From Hyphomonadaceae bacterium BL14 (GTDB lineage Bacteria > Pseudomonadota > Alphaproteobacteria > Caulobacterales > Maricaulaceae): a stretch of 64,000 nucleotides of DNA. Under the pieces are notes generated by a model. It did no database searches and was not told the origin of the DNA. It was given only the letters and a program-made list of their open reading frames with translations. Below are positions 55,200-63,340 of this stretch, one piece after another. The stretch covers positions 2,282,677 to 2,346,676 of the forward strand of contig CP091242.1 in the NCBI GenBank assembly GCA_027627705.1, read 5' to 3'. Numbering within the stretch: position 1 is the stretch's first letter; each line of letters opens with the position of its first letter. A program made the position numbers and the translations under genes.

Positions 55200-55589
55200 T
55201 TGAGCCGCGCCCGCCGCCGCGCCGCCGAGCGCCGGGGCCGCCGGGCCGAGGCGCTGGCCGCATTGTGGCTGCAGCTCTCCGGCTGGCGCATTCTGGAGCG
55301 GCGGGCGCGCACGGCGGCGGGCGAGCTCGATCTGGTGGCGCGGCGCGGCGGCGTGCTTGCTTTCATCGAGGTCAAGGAGCGCGCCAGCCTGGAAGCCGGC
55401 CTCGAAGCGGTCAGTCCGCGCCAGCGCGCCCGCCTCATCCGCGCCGGTTCGCTCTGGCAGGGACGCCGCGCCGATCTCGCTCATCTGCAGCCGCGCCATG
55501 ATCTCATCGTCATCGCGCCCTGGCGCTGGCCGGTCCGGCAGACGGGGGCATTCGACGCGGACGCGCCGGGCCTGCGCAATCTTCTTTGA
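55200..55589 (+). CDS. YraN/UPF0102 family endonuclease-like protein
   Basis: A 129-aa small protein of the restriction-endonuclease fold: [20 protein letters not shown], then TAAGELDLVARRGGVLAFIE and VKERASLE form the E...D...ExK catalytic pattern. The start is a TTG at 55200 with GGAGGG five bases upstream; no in-frame ATG or GTG fits. In relatives rsmI often lies between lpoA and yraN, and here it is absent. Confidence 0.88.
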   Translation: MSRARRRAAERRGRRAEALAALWLQLSGWRILERRARTAAGELDLVARRGGVLAFIEVKERASLEAGLEAVSPRQRARLIRAGSLWQGRRADLAHLQPRHDLIVIAPWRWPVRQTGAFDADAPGLRNLL

Positions 55590-55691
55590 GTGGGCCTATG
55601 GTCAACAGGGCGTTAACGGGATTTTGGCGAAACCTGCGGCAAGGTCCCTGGCGGGGGGCGTGCGCCATGCGCCCAAAAAGGTCTGATCATC

Positions 55692-56351
55692 ATGACGCTT
55701 CGCCAGCTCTGTGTCCTCGCCGCCTGCCTTGTGGCCCTGCCAGCCTGCGCCGCCACCCAGGATCAGCGCGCCGCCGGGCGCCAGATCGACGACACCAATG
55801 CCTCCATCTCGGTCAAGGCCGCCATGCTGCGCGCCGAAGGCTTTGATCTGTCCGGTGTGGATGTGGAGATCACCGAAGGTGTCGCCCTTCTGGGTGGAAC
55901 CGCGCCGCGCGAAGTAGACCGGCTCTATGCCGAATGCCTGGCCTGGTCGGCACCGGCGGTGCGCAGCGTCGCCAATCATATCGAAGTGGGTGAGGCGCGC
56001 GGCTTCCGGCGCGGGGCCAATGATGTCTGGATCACCCAGCGCGTGCGCGCGCGGCTGGCCGGCGACCGCTCGGTGCGGTCGGTCAATTTCAATATCGAGA
56101 CCCATGGCGGCGTGGTGTACCTGCTGGGCTTCGCGCGCGACGCCAATGAGCGCGAGCGCGCCTCCCGGCATGCCGCGCTGGTCAATGGCGTGGAGCGTGT
56201 GGTGGTGCTGGTGCGCACCGGCGGCGAAGCGCCCGACCTGCCCCCGCGCGGAGAGCTGCGTGCGGAGCTGTGCGACGCCGTCGCGCGCGGCGAGCCGGTC
56301 CCGGCCGGTGCGCCGGCCCGGCCGGAACTCGCGCCTCAGGATGATCGTTAG
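55692..56351 (+). CDS. BON-domain lipoprotein
   Basis: A 219-aa lipoprotein: signal MTLRQLCVLAACLVALPACA. Two BON domains, about residues 37-100 (NASISVKAAMLRAEGFDLSG) and 105-175 (NDVWITQRVRARLAGDRSVR, VVYLLGFARDANERERASRH), as in OsmY/DolP-type envelope proteins that bind membranes. The C-terminus is Pro/Ala-rich. Its stop is 18 bp before the comM promoter. Confidence 0.88.
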   Translation: MTLRQLCVLAACLVALPACAATQDQRAAGRQIDDTNASISVKAAMLRAEGFDLSGVDVEITEGVALLGGTAPREVDRLYAECLAWSAPAVRSVANHIEVGEARGFRRGANDVWITQRVRARLAGDRSVRSVNFNIETHGGVVYLLGFARDANERERASRHAALVNGVERVVVLVRTGGEAPDLPPRGELRAELCDAVARGEPVPAGAPARPELAPQDDR

Positions 56352-56369
56352 GATATTTACGCTTGGGGG

Positions 56370-56403
56370 TTGACGGCACACTCCACCTGTTCCAATAATG
56401 TTC
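56370..56403 (+). promoter_or_regulatory. LexA-type promoter of comM
   Basis: TTGACG (56370-56375), an 18-base spacer and AATAAT (56394-56399), overlapped by a LexA box GTTC-CAATAAT-GTTC (56389-56403). It lies 77 bp before the comM start. The layout matches that of the promoter at 40339-40367. Confidence 0.8.
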
Positions 56404-56479
56404 CTGCTTTGATCGCTCTTCGTCGGGCGAGCTGTGGATATCTGCCCTTGAGCAGATGGTGACAGGGGGCAGGTGCGTC

Positions 56480-57126
56480 ATGAGTTTCAAGACCTATTCG
56501 GCAGCCTTCGAAGGCGCGGTCGCCCGCCCTGTGGATGTGCAGGTACAGATCGCGGGCGGCCAGGCGAATTTCTCTGTCGTTGGGCTCGGTGACAAGGCGG
56601 TAGCCGAAAGCCGCGAGCGCATCCGCGCCGCCTTCGCCGCCATCGGCCTGGCGCTGCCGCACAAGCGCCTCATCGTCAATCTCGCCCCGGCCGACCGGCC
56701 CAAGGAGGGCGCCCATTACGATCTGCCCATCGCCATGGGGCTGATGGCCGCCGTGGGCGTCTTGCCCCGCGATGTGCTGGAGGGGCATCTGGTGATGGGG
56801 GAGCTGGGCCTCGACGGCTCCATTGCGCCCTGTCCCGGTGCCCTGCCGGCGGCCATGCTGGCCAGCGAAATGGATCTGGCCTTCATCTGCCCGGAAGCCT
56901 GCGGGCCCGAAGCGGCCTGGGCGGGGGGCGATCTGGCGATCCTGGCGCCGGCCTCGCTGATCCAGCTCGTCAATCATTTCAAGGGCGGGCAAGTGATCGC
57001 CCGTCCGGCGCCCGGCGATCTGATCGAGGGCGGCCCGGTCCCGGACCTGCGCGATGTGCGCGGCCAGGAAACCGCCAAGCGGGCTTTGGAGATCGCTGCC
57101 GCGGGCGGGCATAATCTCCTCATGAT
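56480..57126 (+). pseudogene. comM: 5' part of comM, interrupted by an integrated element
   Basis: The first 215 codons of a ComM/YifB-type Mg-chelatase-like AAA+ helicase, which in transformable bacteria drives branch migration during homologous uptake. The Lon-like N-terminal domain is intact (SFKTYSAAFEGAVARPVDVQ; VVGLGDKAVAESRERIRAAF; HYDLPIAMGLMAA). The coding sequence stops matching at GGHNLLM, directly before the Walker A motif. The frame then runs 41 residues into foreign DNA to a stop at 57248-57250. Rejoining at 57119/62381 gives an intact frame. Confidence 0.95.
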
Positions 57127-57141
57127 GTCTGCGTCGAGACC
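57104..57141. repeat. Left attachment site (attL) of the comM element
   Basis: The left junction. It contains the 8-bp sequence CTCATGAT (57119-57126) that recurs at the right end, a host-side arm GGCGGGC (57104-57110), and an element-side arm CGTCGAGACC (57132-57141). Both arms are complemented at the right end. Confidence 0.88.
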
Positions 57142-57415
57142 CCTTCGCTGCCATCGAGTTTTCCACAGCAACTCAATTGCTGGTGGATTGTGGCAACAAC
57201 CTCATGGACTCTCGGGGGCGGATTATGTGGAATCTCTTGGAGCGCGGTGATTCGAGGCCGCTGGGGCCAGCTACCAACTACCCCCAGCGACCTCAGTTGG
57301 CCGCGTTGCCGCTGAATGTCTTCACAGCGGCACGTGCGCTCCGAACGACGCCATCTTTGCGATGGCAGGGCGTCACGTCAATCCGGAGGCTATTTTTTGT
57401 AGAAGGAAGGACGCG
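57127..57415. other. Left-end non-coding region of the element
   Basis: About 290 bp between attL and the first cargo gene. Only the tail of the broken comM frame crosses it. It includes attP-derived sequence and a T-run (57392-57398, TTTTTT) close to the cargo gene. I saw no clear promoter; readthrough from the comM promoter could enter here. Confidence 0.5.
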
Positions 57416-57745
57416 ATGAGCGCTCTCTACACTATCACCTACGAAGGTCTCCCGGCTTCAGTTGGCTGGGGCTCACTCTACATCGGCCACGGAAGCATCT
57501 TGGGGGCGGATGCTGGCGGCGGGCGTTACCAAGGGACTTATCAGGAGGCGGCAGGGCGGCTCAAAGGAACCGTCCTGTTGACCGCTGCGCCCGGCACTCC
57601 GCTTGTCACCGGCCAGCCTGTTACAGGCCCTATCGAGCTGTCGATTGACTGGCCAGACACGTTCACTCAGCAGGTCCAGACAGTGATGGTTCAGGGCCAT
57701 CCTGTGCGCGTCGCGCTGGAGCGGGTCGGAAACATCCCCGTCTAG
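57416..57745 (+). CDS. Cargo protein of unknown function
   Basis: A 109-aa protein. The start at 57416 has an excellent AAGGAAGG site. The sequence is beta-rich and Gly-rich (YTITYEGLPASVGWGSLYIG, GAGGGRYQGTYQEAAGRLKG-like repeats, GTVLLTAAPGTPLVTGQPVT), ending VALERVGNIPV. There is no signal peptide, membrane span or catalytic motif. I do not recognise a family. It is on the same strand as, and 290 bp downstream of, the broken comM, so could be read from the comM promoter. Confidence 0.65.
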   Translation: MSALYTITYEGLPASVGWGSLYIGHGSILGADAGGGRYQGTYQEAAGRLKGTVLLTAAPGTPLVTGQPVTGPIELSIDWPDTFTQQVQTVMVQGHPVRVALERVGNIPV

Positions 57746-57898
57746 TCCGGCACAGCACTTCCTCGGTCACTCGTTGGGGGGTGGCCGGGGAAGTGCGACA
57801 TGCTCCCCGGCGCACCTTGTTGACAAGCCATCGCCACGGCACTGCCCAATACGGGTATGCCCTGCATAGAATCGCCGTGGCGACGGTGAGTCAGTACT

Positions 57899-58387
57899 CT
57901 ACTCGCCCGTAAGATCGCTCTCGGCCATGCCACCATCGTCCGTGGCGGCATCGTCCAGGACTTCAGTTTCCGCAGGTGCCGGAGCAGCGGCAGTGGTGGC
58001 GCTAACTGGCACAAGAGCAACGTGCACAGGGTTTGGCACTAAGTCATTCATGGAGCCTGAGTAGGCATCCACACCTGCGCCGATGAGGCCGCCAACAAGG
58101 ACGTTGCCCGCCATGGCAGTGCCGCCAGCCGTGGAGGCCTGATAGGTCACGTTGACTCGATGGGTCTGATAACCGTCAAGCGTGATCGTTGCGACGAACT
58201 CAGAGCGACGTGGCATCTTGATGGCGCAGGGCGTTGATTCGCACTGATAGCCGTTAGATGTGCTTACGCTTGCTCCCGCTGGGGTCGTCTCGACAACCCA
58301 CGTATCGTTTGATCCCCGTGTGATGGTTCCGCAGCCCGCCAGCAGCGCACCGCAGCATGCCATCGCTAACATTTTAGATTTATACAT
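57899..58387 (-). CDS. Cargo lipoprotein with PEGA-like beta domain
   Basis: A 162-aa lipoprotein: MYKSKMLAMACCGALLAGCG with lipobox LAGC. The segment VVETTPAGASVSTSNGYQCE, then CAIKMPRRSEFVATITLDGY and QTHRVNV, is the pattern of PEGA-like domains found in small bacterial envelope lipoproteins. A Gly-rich stretch (GNVLVGGLIGAGVDAYSGSM) follows and the end is acidic. GGGAGGGG precedes the start. It could alter the host surface, for example as exclusion; this is speculation. Confidence 0.8.
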   Translation of the reverse strand: MYKSKMLAMACCGALLAGCGTITRGSNDTWVVETTPAGASVSTSNGYQCESTPCAIKMPRRSEFVATITLDGYQTHRVNVTYQASTAGGTAMAGNVLVGGLIGAGVDAYSGSMNDLVPNPVHVALVPVSATTAAAPAPAETEVLDDAATDDGGMAESDLTGE

Positions 58388-58552
58388 AAGCCCCTCCCGT
58401 TGCTTGCGCTTCTGGCATACACGCTGAAGGATCGTCTGTCGATTGGGTAAAACCTCATCGCTTACGTGTCCGGCGGCTGTTGACCGGGCTCGGCCTGTTG
58501 GTCGTCGCGTTGGCCCTTCTTTGGCGGCCCAAAACGACAGGCGCTCACGCCC

Positions 58553-59215
58553 TCACACCGCCTCCAGCCTCGCCATCACCCGGCTGACGGTGTTGGGGTG
58601 CCAGCGCCCCCCGCCCCGTGTCTGCACCCCAGCGGCGTTGAGGGCCTCAGCGATCTCCCTGAGGCTGGCCCCGCGTTCCTTCAGGGGCCTCACGATCCCC
58701 TCCACGGTCTGGGCGAAAGCGTCCGCACGGCGGCGCTTGGCGGCGTTGATCTGGGCTATGTTGCCTCTGTCGCCCCCCAGCTTCACGCCACGGGCCTTGG
58801 CGGCGGCCAGCGCTTGCTTGGTCCTGAGGGAGATGAACTCTCGCTCTTGCTCCGCCAGCGCCGCGTAGATGTGGAGCTGGAACTTGTCCGCATGGGGCAT
58901 GGACGCCACCCGGAGGTTCACCCGCTTGTCATCCATCACCGACGCGATGAACGAGACCTTGCGGGATAACCGGTCCAGCTTCGCGACCAGAAGGGTGGCT
59001 CCCCGGCTACGCACGAGGTCCAGCGCCGCCTGGAGCTGAGGCCGGTCATCACCCTTCCCGGAGAGTACGTCGGTGAACTCCCCGATGATCTCAAAGGGCG
59101 TCTCGGCGTAGGTCTCCAAGAACAGGGCTATGTCCCTGTCCTGCGCCTCCAGCCCCAGACCGGAGCGGCCTTGCTCCTCTGTGGACACACGGCGGTAGAT
59201 GACGAACTGGAGCAT
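58553..59215 (-). CDS. Small serine recombinase (resolvase/invertase family)
   Basis: A 220-aa recombinase. The catalytic Ser is in FVIYRRVSTEEQGRSGLGLE (Ser11). AKLDRLSRKVSFIASVMDD provides the conserved Arg residues, and AALAEQEREFISLRTKQALA the E helix. The C-terminal HTH is GASLREIAEALNAAGVQTRG. Size and layout are those of resolvases and invertases, in contrast to the large integrase in the same element. GGGAGG precedes ATG 59215. Confidence 0.93.
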   Translation of the reverse strand: MLQFVIYRRVSTEEQGRSGLGLEAQDRDIALFLETYAETPFEIIGEFTDVLSGKGDDRPQLQAALDLVRSRGATLLVAKLDRLSRKVSFIASVMDDKRVNLRVASMPHADKFQLHIYAALAEQEREFISLRTKQALAAAKARGVKLGGDRGNIAQINAAKRRRADAFAQTVEGIVRPLKERGASLREIAEALNAAGVQTRGGGRWHPNTVSRVMARLEAV

Positions 59216-59647
59216 GGCCCGGCCTCCCTCACGGCTGACTGTGAGAGGGTCTCTAGCATCGCCTGTTACGGAATGCAACGTCGGTTGCGGGCGTAACATC
59301 TCCGCCCCTCGCGCCCTCGGCTGGCCTGACGGTTGGAGCCTGTGGAGGCCGCAATGCTGGCGCTGGAGGCCGTCGCCTAGCCCCCCCTGCGCCCTGTCCC
59401 CCATCAGGCGCTTCCCGCGCGTTTCTGGGGGGCCTACGGGGGGTATCGCGCCCGGCGATCTGTCCGGAGGGGCGCTCAGATTTTTGGCCCGAAATCGGCC
59501 CCCTCGCCGCGCGGTGCGGTGTTGGGGTCCGATCCCGGTTTCTCCTGTCAGCACGGGCGCGCCCGGCCATACTGTTGCCTAGCGGTGTACGAACCGTACA
59601 CTTCGGCTCCTCCGGGCCTGTCTCAAAAGGCCCCCTCGTGAACGCGC
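59216..59647. other. Intergenic region within the element
   Basis: About 430 bp between the resolvase and the ParB-like gene, both leftward. A 134-codon frame on the minus strand (59253-59657) is very Arg/Pro-rich without family features and I reject it. The notable structure is the palindrome at 59585-59601. Confidence 0.5.
59585..59601. promoter_or_regulatory. Perfect 17-bp palindrome, candidate operator
   Basis: GTGTACG-AAC-CGTACAC, a 7-bp perfect inverted repeat with a 3-base spacer. It lies between the ParB-like gene and the recombinase gene, and could be a binding site for either product. Confidence 0.45.
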
Positions 59648-60418
59648 CTAGAAGCAATACCCGTCATCTGGGGGGGTTGCACGGGGCTCCGCCCCAGCCA
59701 GCTTCCAGTACGCCTTCGCGGCAGCTGCCTTGGCCACCTCCAGGGTCGCCTCAGAGCTGCCGAGCGCGATCAATCGGTCCCGGAGCTGGGCCGCCTGCCG
59801 CTCCGCTTTGACCTCCCGCCAGTCTCGGAGGCCGCCTGTGGTGTTGGTGCTCTCTGGGTCCTTTGACATGGTCGCGGCGACGGCGGGGAAGTCAGCTATC
59901 ATCCAGTCACGGAGGGTGGTGTGCTTGGTTCCCGGCAATTCTGCGGCCATCTCCCGGTAGCTCTTAGGGTTGCCCCGGCGCCTCTCGCCCTTGCGATGCG
60001 CGCCAGCTTGCACGTACCGCCGGAACGCGTCTCGCCGCTCTCGCCGGGTCAAGGGCTTGTGAACCGTCCAGTTCGCCCGGCTGGCCCACCAGCGCGCCTG
60101 CTGCGCACTCTCCGCCTTTCCTATGGAGACTACGGGGAACCTGTGTCTCTCACTGCCGTCCGTCTCTGCGGCCTGCGCGAAGGCCTCATACCGGTGCAGG
60201 CCGTCGATCAGGGTCCACCGCCCGTTCAGCATGGCCACCTTGGCGGGCTCCACGTCCGCCCCGACTCTGAAGGCCTGCGCGATCAGCTTCACCAGCCCCG
60301 GCTCTGTCTTCCCGCGCCAGCGGCAGGTGATCTCCGGGTCAACGTGAAGCCACTCCAAGGGCAAGAGGGCGGAGACGCCGGTCTCCAGCGACGGCGGGGT
60401 CGTGTTCGTGTCAGTCAT
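59648..60418 (-). CDS. ParB/sulfiredoxin-fold domain protein
   Basis: A 256-aa protein with an N-terminal ParB-nuclease-type domain (about residues 15-110): LLPLEWLHVDPEITCRW, then WTLIDGLHRYEAFAQAAETD with the DGxHR motif. The rest is helical, with SYREMAAELPGTKHTTLRDW resembling an HTH. It has no ParA partner nearby and is not similar to the chromosomal ParB in its CTP-binding motif GERRW. Plausible roles are a regulator or a DNA-binding factor of the element. Confidence 0.85.
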   Translation of the reverse strand: MTDTNTTPPSLETGVSALLPLEWLHVDPEITCRWRGKTEPGLVKLIAQAFRVGADVEPAKVAMLNGRWTLIDGLHRYEAFAQAAETDGSERHRFPVVSIGKAESAQQARWWASRANWTVHKPLTRRERRDAFRRYVQAGAHRKGERRRGNPKSYREMAAELPGTKHTTLRDWMIADFPAVAATMSKDPESTNTTGGLRDWREVKAERQAAQLRDRLIALGSSEATLEVAKAAAAKAYWKLAGAEPRATPPDDGYCF

Positions 60419-60474
60419 GGTGGTTGATCCTTTCGCGGGGTTGCTGTCGCCCCCCGCGGTGCCCCCGGAACGAC

Positions 60475-60507
60475 AAAGCCCCCACCGGTCAAACCGATGA
60501 GGGCCTT
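60475..60507 (-). terminator. Probable terminator of the large integrase gene
   Basis: A 15-bp imperfect stem around CAA (AAGCCCCCACCGGT and a complement with three mismatches) with U-rich sequence downstream on the minus strand. It lies 77 bp past the integrase stop. Confidence 0.5.
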
Positions 60508-60583
60508 GAGGCTCTGGCGCGCCCCGTCAGGCGCATGTCCCCCGCGAGGGGTCTGGTTGAGGGGCTATGCCCCTTCAATGACG

Positions 60584-62272
60584 CTACCTCTTGGCGGGCG
60601 CGGCGGGTGTCTCTCGCGGTGCGCCGGGAGCGGGGGAACCGCTAGTCGCTGCCGCTCCGCTGCTCGCCCCCTCTACAGCCGCCGCGAACGTGTACAGGAT
60701 CGAAGAACTCTCCCCGTGCTGCCACTCTATCAGGAGCGTCCCGGCGTCGTAGTTGACCGTCACCTCCCGCACCGCCGTCTTGAGTAGGGCGTTCAGCTTG
60801 CCCCTGTCCAGATCGCTGGGGGCCTTGATGAACGTCTCTTGGGCGGCGTCGAACCCCTGCGCAACCCGGTCTAGCCGGTGCGTCACGAGTGCACTGGCAG
60901 TGCGCCGCACGTCCTCCTCCGCTGCAGCAATCTCCTGTTGGAGCTGCGCGAGTTCCGCTTGGCGCTGCGTAAGGCGGTCCCGGAGGGCAGGGCTCGCGTC
61001 GCCGCGCTCCACAGCATCTACCAGCCGCTCGATCCCTGAGGTTAGAGCGTCGGCAGCTCCCTCCAGTCCGGCAAGAGCCGCCTCAGCCGCCGCTGCGGAG
61101 CCCCCTATCGGGACGGTATGGGAGAGGGCGGGCAACGCCCGGACAAGCGCGGCTTCTACCGCGTGCTGATCGACGCTGCGGTACACGCATCCGGCCCCCG
61201 CCTTCGCTCGGGAACAGACCAGCTTGGGCGCACTGCGTCGCCCCTTGGAAACCCGGCCCATCGGTCCACCGCACTTGGGGCAGCGAGACAGGCCTGCTAG
61301 GAGGCTCTGAACCGTCGCGCCGGGCGCTGCATGGCGGCCCCGTGGGCTCTTAGCGGACCTTATGCTCTGGACCGCCGCCCATTCCCCCTCCGTAATGATC
61401 CGGGGGTAGTAGTCGGGGATGGGCTTCCCCGGTGTCCTGACCCGCTTCCCGCTCCCGTCAATCTCCAAGGTGTGAGGGGTGAACTCTCCGATCACGGCAG
61501 CGTTGCCCAGCAACTTGGAGACATACGAGGGATGCCACTGGGCGGCCCTGCCGAACCTCGGCACACGGCGAGCGTTCAGAGCGTGGGCGATCTGGTGCTT
61601 GCCCTGTCCGTCTATGGCCATCTGAAAGACCTCCCTGACGACCGCTGCACGGTCCTCAATGATCTCCCAGCCCCCGTCTTTTGCGGCCTTAAGCCACCCT
61701 GGCCCTCGCGCCGTCATCCTCTCGCCGGACTGGTGCGCCCTGAGACGCTTGTTCGCCCATGCCGATCCTACACGCTCACTCTTGACCCGGCTCTCCTCGT
61801 GGGCGCGGGCGTACTGCAGGATGGTAGCTAGGAACTCAATGGTCCCGTCCTGACCGGAGTACGTCTCCCGGCTATGGACGCGCTCGTCTGAGAGGGTCAC
61901 TACCGTGATGCCTTCATCTAGGAGCGTCTGTAGCTGAGCAGCGGCCTTCGCCACGTACTCGCGAGACAGCCGGTCTAGGTTCTCGACCAGTAGGAACGAG
62001 CCCTCAGGAACCAAGCCGTCCTCTACAGCCCGCCTGAACATGGCCAGAGCACCCCTCTGGGAGTTCCCGCCCCTAAAGGCAGAGACCCCCAGATCAGCTA
62101 GGTTCAACTCGTCATCGAGAATGAGCCCATGCTTCGCGGCGTACCGCTCGGCTGCTGCCGTCTGGCGTCTCAGGCTGTCGCCCCTCGCCTGCTCTGGGGA
62201 GCTGAACCGGACGTAAGAGTACGCTCGGGGCCTCTCAGGGGCCGGAGGTCTGGGGTCACTTTCGCGGGGCAT
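60584..62272 (-). CDS. Large serine recombinase (integrase of the comM element)
   Basis: A 562-aa phage-type integrase. The catalytic domain (about 15-165) has SYVRFSSPEQARGDSLRRQ with nucleophile Ser24 (FSS in place of the usual VST) and LLVENLDRLSREYVAKAAAQ. The recombinase domain (about 195-300) includes QIAHALNARRVPRFG. A zinc ribbon (CPKCGGPM ... CSRAKAGAGC) and a coiled-coil (RLTQRQAELAQLQQEIAAAE) follow. AGGA precedes the start. The gene sits next to the right end, as in integrases next to attP, and reads away from it. Confidence 0.95.
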   Translation of the reverse strand: MPRESDPRPPAPERPRAYSYVRFSSPEQARGDSLRRQTAAAERYAAKHGLILDDELNLADLGVSAFRGGNSQRGALAMFRRAVEDGLVPEGSFLLVENLDRLSREYVAKAAAQLQTLLDEGITVVTLSDERVHSRETYSGQDGTIEFLATILQYARAHEESRVKSERVGSAWANKRLRAHQSGERMTARGPGWLKAAKDGGWEIIEDRAAVVREVFQMAIDGQGKHQIAHALNARRVPRFGRAAQWHPSYVSKLLGNAAVIGEFTPHTLEIDGSGKRVRTPGKPIPDYYPRIITEGEWAAVQSIRSAKSPRGRHAAPGATVQSLLAGLSRCPKCGGPMGRVSKGRRSAPKLVCSRAKAGAGCVYRSVDQHAVEAALVRALPALSHTVPIGGSAAAAEAALAGLEGAADALTSGIERLVDAVERGDASPALRDRLTQRQAELAQLQQEIAAAEEDVRRTASALVTHRLDRVAQGFDAAQETFIKAPSDLDRGKLNALLKTAVREVTVNYDAGTLLIEWQHGESSSILYTFAAAVEGASSGAAATSGSPAPGAPRETPAAPAKR

Positions 62273-62359
62273 GGCCGTCCTAATCGCAGTGTCTTGGCAG
62301 GGTTTAGGCGGGGTCCGCCGAGCTTGTCGAGAGCCGGTTTCACCCTTCGTGGCGACCTA

Positions 62360-62397
62360 GGTCTCCACGATCTAAACATGCTCATGATCGGCCCGCC
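62360..62397. repeat. Right attachment site (attR) of the comM element
   Basis: The right junction: element-side arm GGTCTCCACG (62360-62369), core CTCATGAT (62381-62388) and host-side arm GCCCGCC (62391-62397). Together with the left end these rebuild a symmetric attP and attB. Confidence 0.88.
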
Positions 62398-63292
62398 GGG
62401 CGCAGGCAAATCCATGCTGGCGGCGCGCGCCCCGGGCCTGTTGCCGCCGCTGGATGCGCGCGAGCTCTTGGAAGTGTCCATGATCCAGTCCGTGGCCGGT
62501 CTGGTGGAGCGCGGCCGCCTGTCGCGCACGCGCCCCTTCCGCGCCCCGCATCACTCGGCCTCCATGGCCGCCATGGTGGGCGGCGGATCGCGCATCAAGC
62601 CGGGCGAGGCGTCGCTGGCCCATCACGGTGTGCTCTTCCTGGATGAGCTTCCGGAGTTCCACCCCCAGGTGCTCGACAGTCTGCGCCAGCCGCTGGAGAC
62701 AGGGGAGATCGCCGTGGCCCGCGCCAATCAGCGCGTCACCTTCCCGGCCCGCTTCCAGCTTATCGCCGCGATGAATCCCTGCCGCTGCGGCTGGGCCGGG
62801 CAGAATGGCCAGGCTTGCGGGCGCGGTCCGCGCTGTGTGGACAGCTATCAGGCGCGGGTGTCGGGACCGATGATGGACCGGATCGACCTCCAGATCGACG
62901 TGCCGCCGGTCACGCCGGCCGATCTCGCCTTGCCCCCGGCACCCGAGGGTACGGCGGAAGCCGCCGCTCGGGTCGCCCGGGCGCGCGCCGCCCAGACCGA
63001 ACGCGGCGGGCTCAATGCCCGCCTGTCCGGCGACCGGCTCGACAGCGCCACCGCGCCCGATGCGGCCGGGCGTGATCTGCTGGCGCGGGCGTCTGAGGCC
63101 ATGGGCCTCACCGCGCGGGCCTATCACCGCATCTTGCGCGTGGCGCGCACCATCGCCGATCTCGACGGCGCTGACGCCGTGCGCCGCATCCATGTCGCCG
63201 AAGCGCTCAGCGCCCGCCGGGTGCGCGCGGCCACCGAAGCGGTGTCACGCCCCGGCGCGCGCAGCGCCTCGTCCGCGCTCGGGCTGCGCTAG
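62381..63292 (+). pseudogene. comM: 3' part of comM, separated by the integrated element
   Basis: The last 303 codons of ComM, in the same frame as the 5' part when joined at CTCATGAT. The AAA+ domain begins LMIGPPGAGKSMLAARAPG (Walker A). GVLFLDELPEFHPQVLDSLR is Walker B and NQRVTFPARFQLIAAMNPC sensor 1. A zinc-binding-type CRCGWAGQNGQACGRGPRC insertion and the C-terminal Mg-chelatase domain (RAYHRILRVARTIADLDGAD) follow. An ATG at 62378 could start a free ATPase fragment, but no clear promoter or RBS is seen. The rebuilt gene would be about 516 aa. Confidence 0.95.
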
Positions 63293-63340
63293 CGCCGGGC
63301 ACCGGCATGCGGCGCGGTACAGCCAGGGTCACAGGCAGCG

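Larger units (their letters stand above)
57121..62380. mobile_element. 5.26-kb serine-integrase element inserted in comM
   Basis: DNA separating the two halves of comM. It encodes, from left to right, a 109-aa protein of unknown function, a lipoprotein, a small serine recombinase, a ParB-domain protein and a large serine recombinase adjacent to the right end. No terminase, capsid, tail, relaxase or type IV secretion genes are seen, so it is not a complete phage or conjugative element. It may be a satellite or a phage remnant. Parts, especially 57127-58400, look richer in A/T than flanking genes. Confidence 0.92.

Noticed and set aside
59253..59657. 134-codon minus-strand frame within the element
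   Set aside because: Arg/Pro-rich composition typical of out-of-frame GC-rich DNA, no ribosome binding site, and it overlaps the palindrome.
57121..62380. CRISPR array, toxin-antitoxin pair or restriction system within the element
   Set aside because: I looked for spaced direct repeats, small paired genes and methyltransferase or nuclease motifs; none was found.
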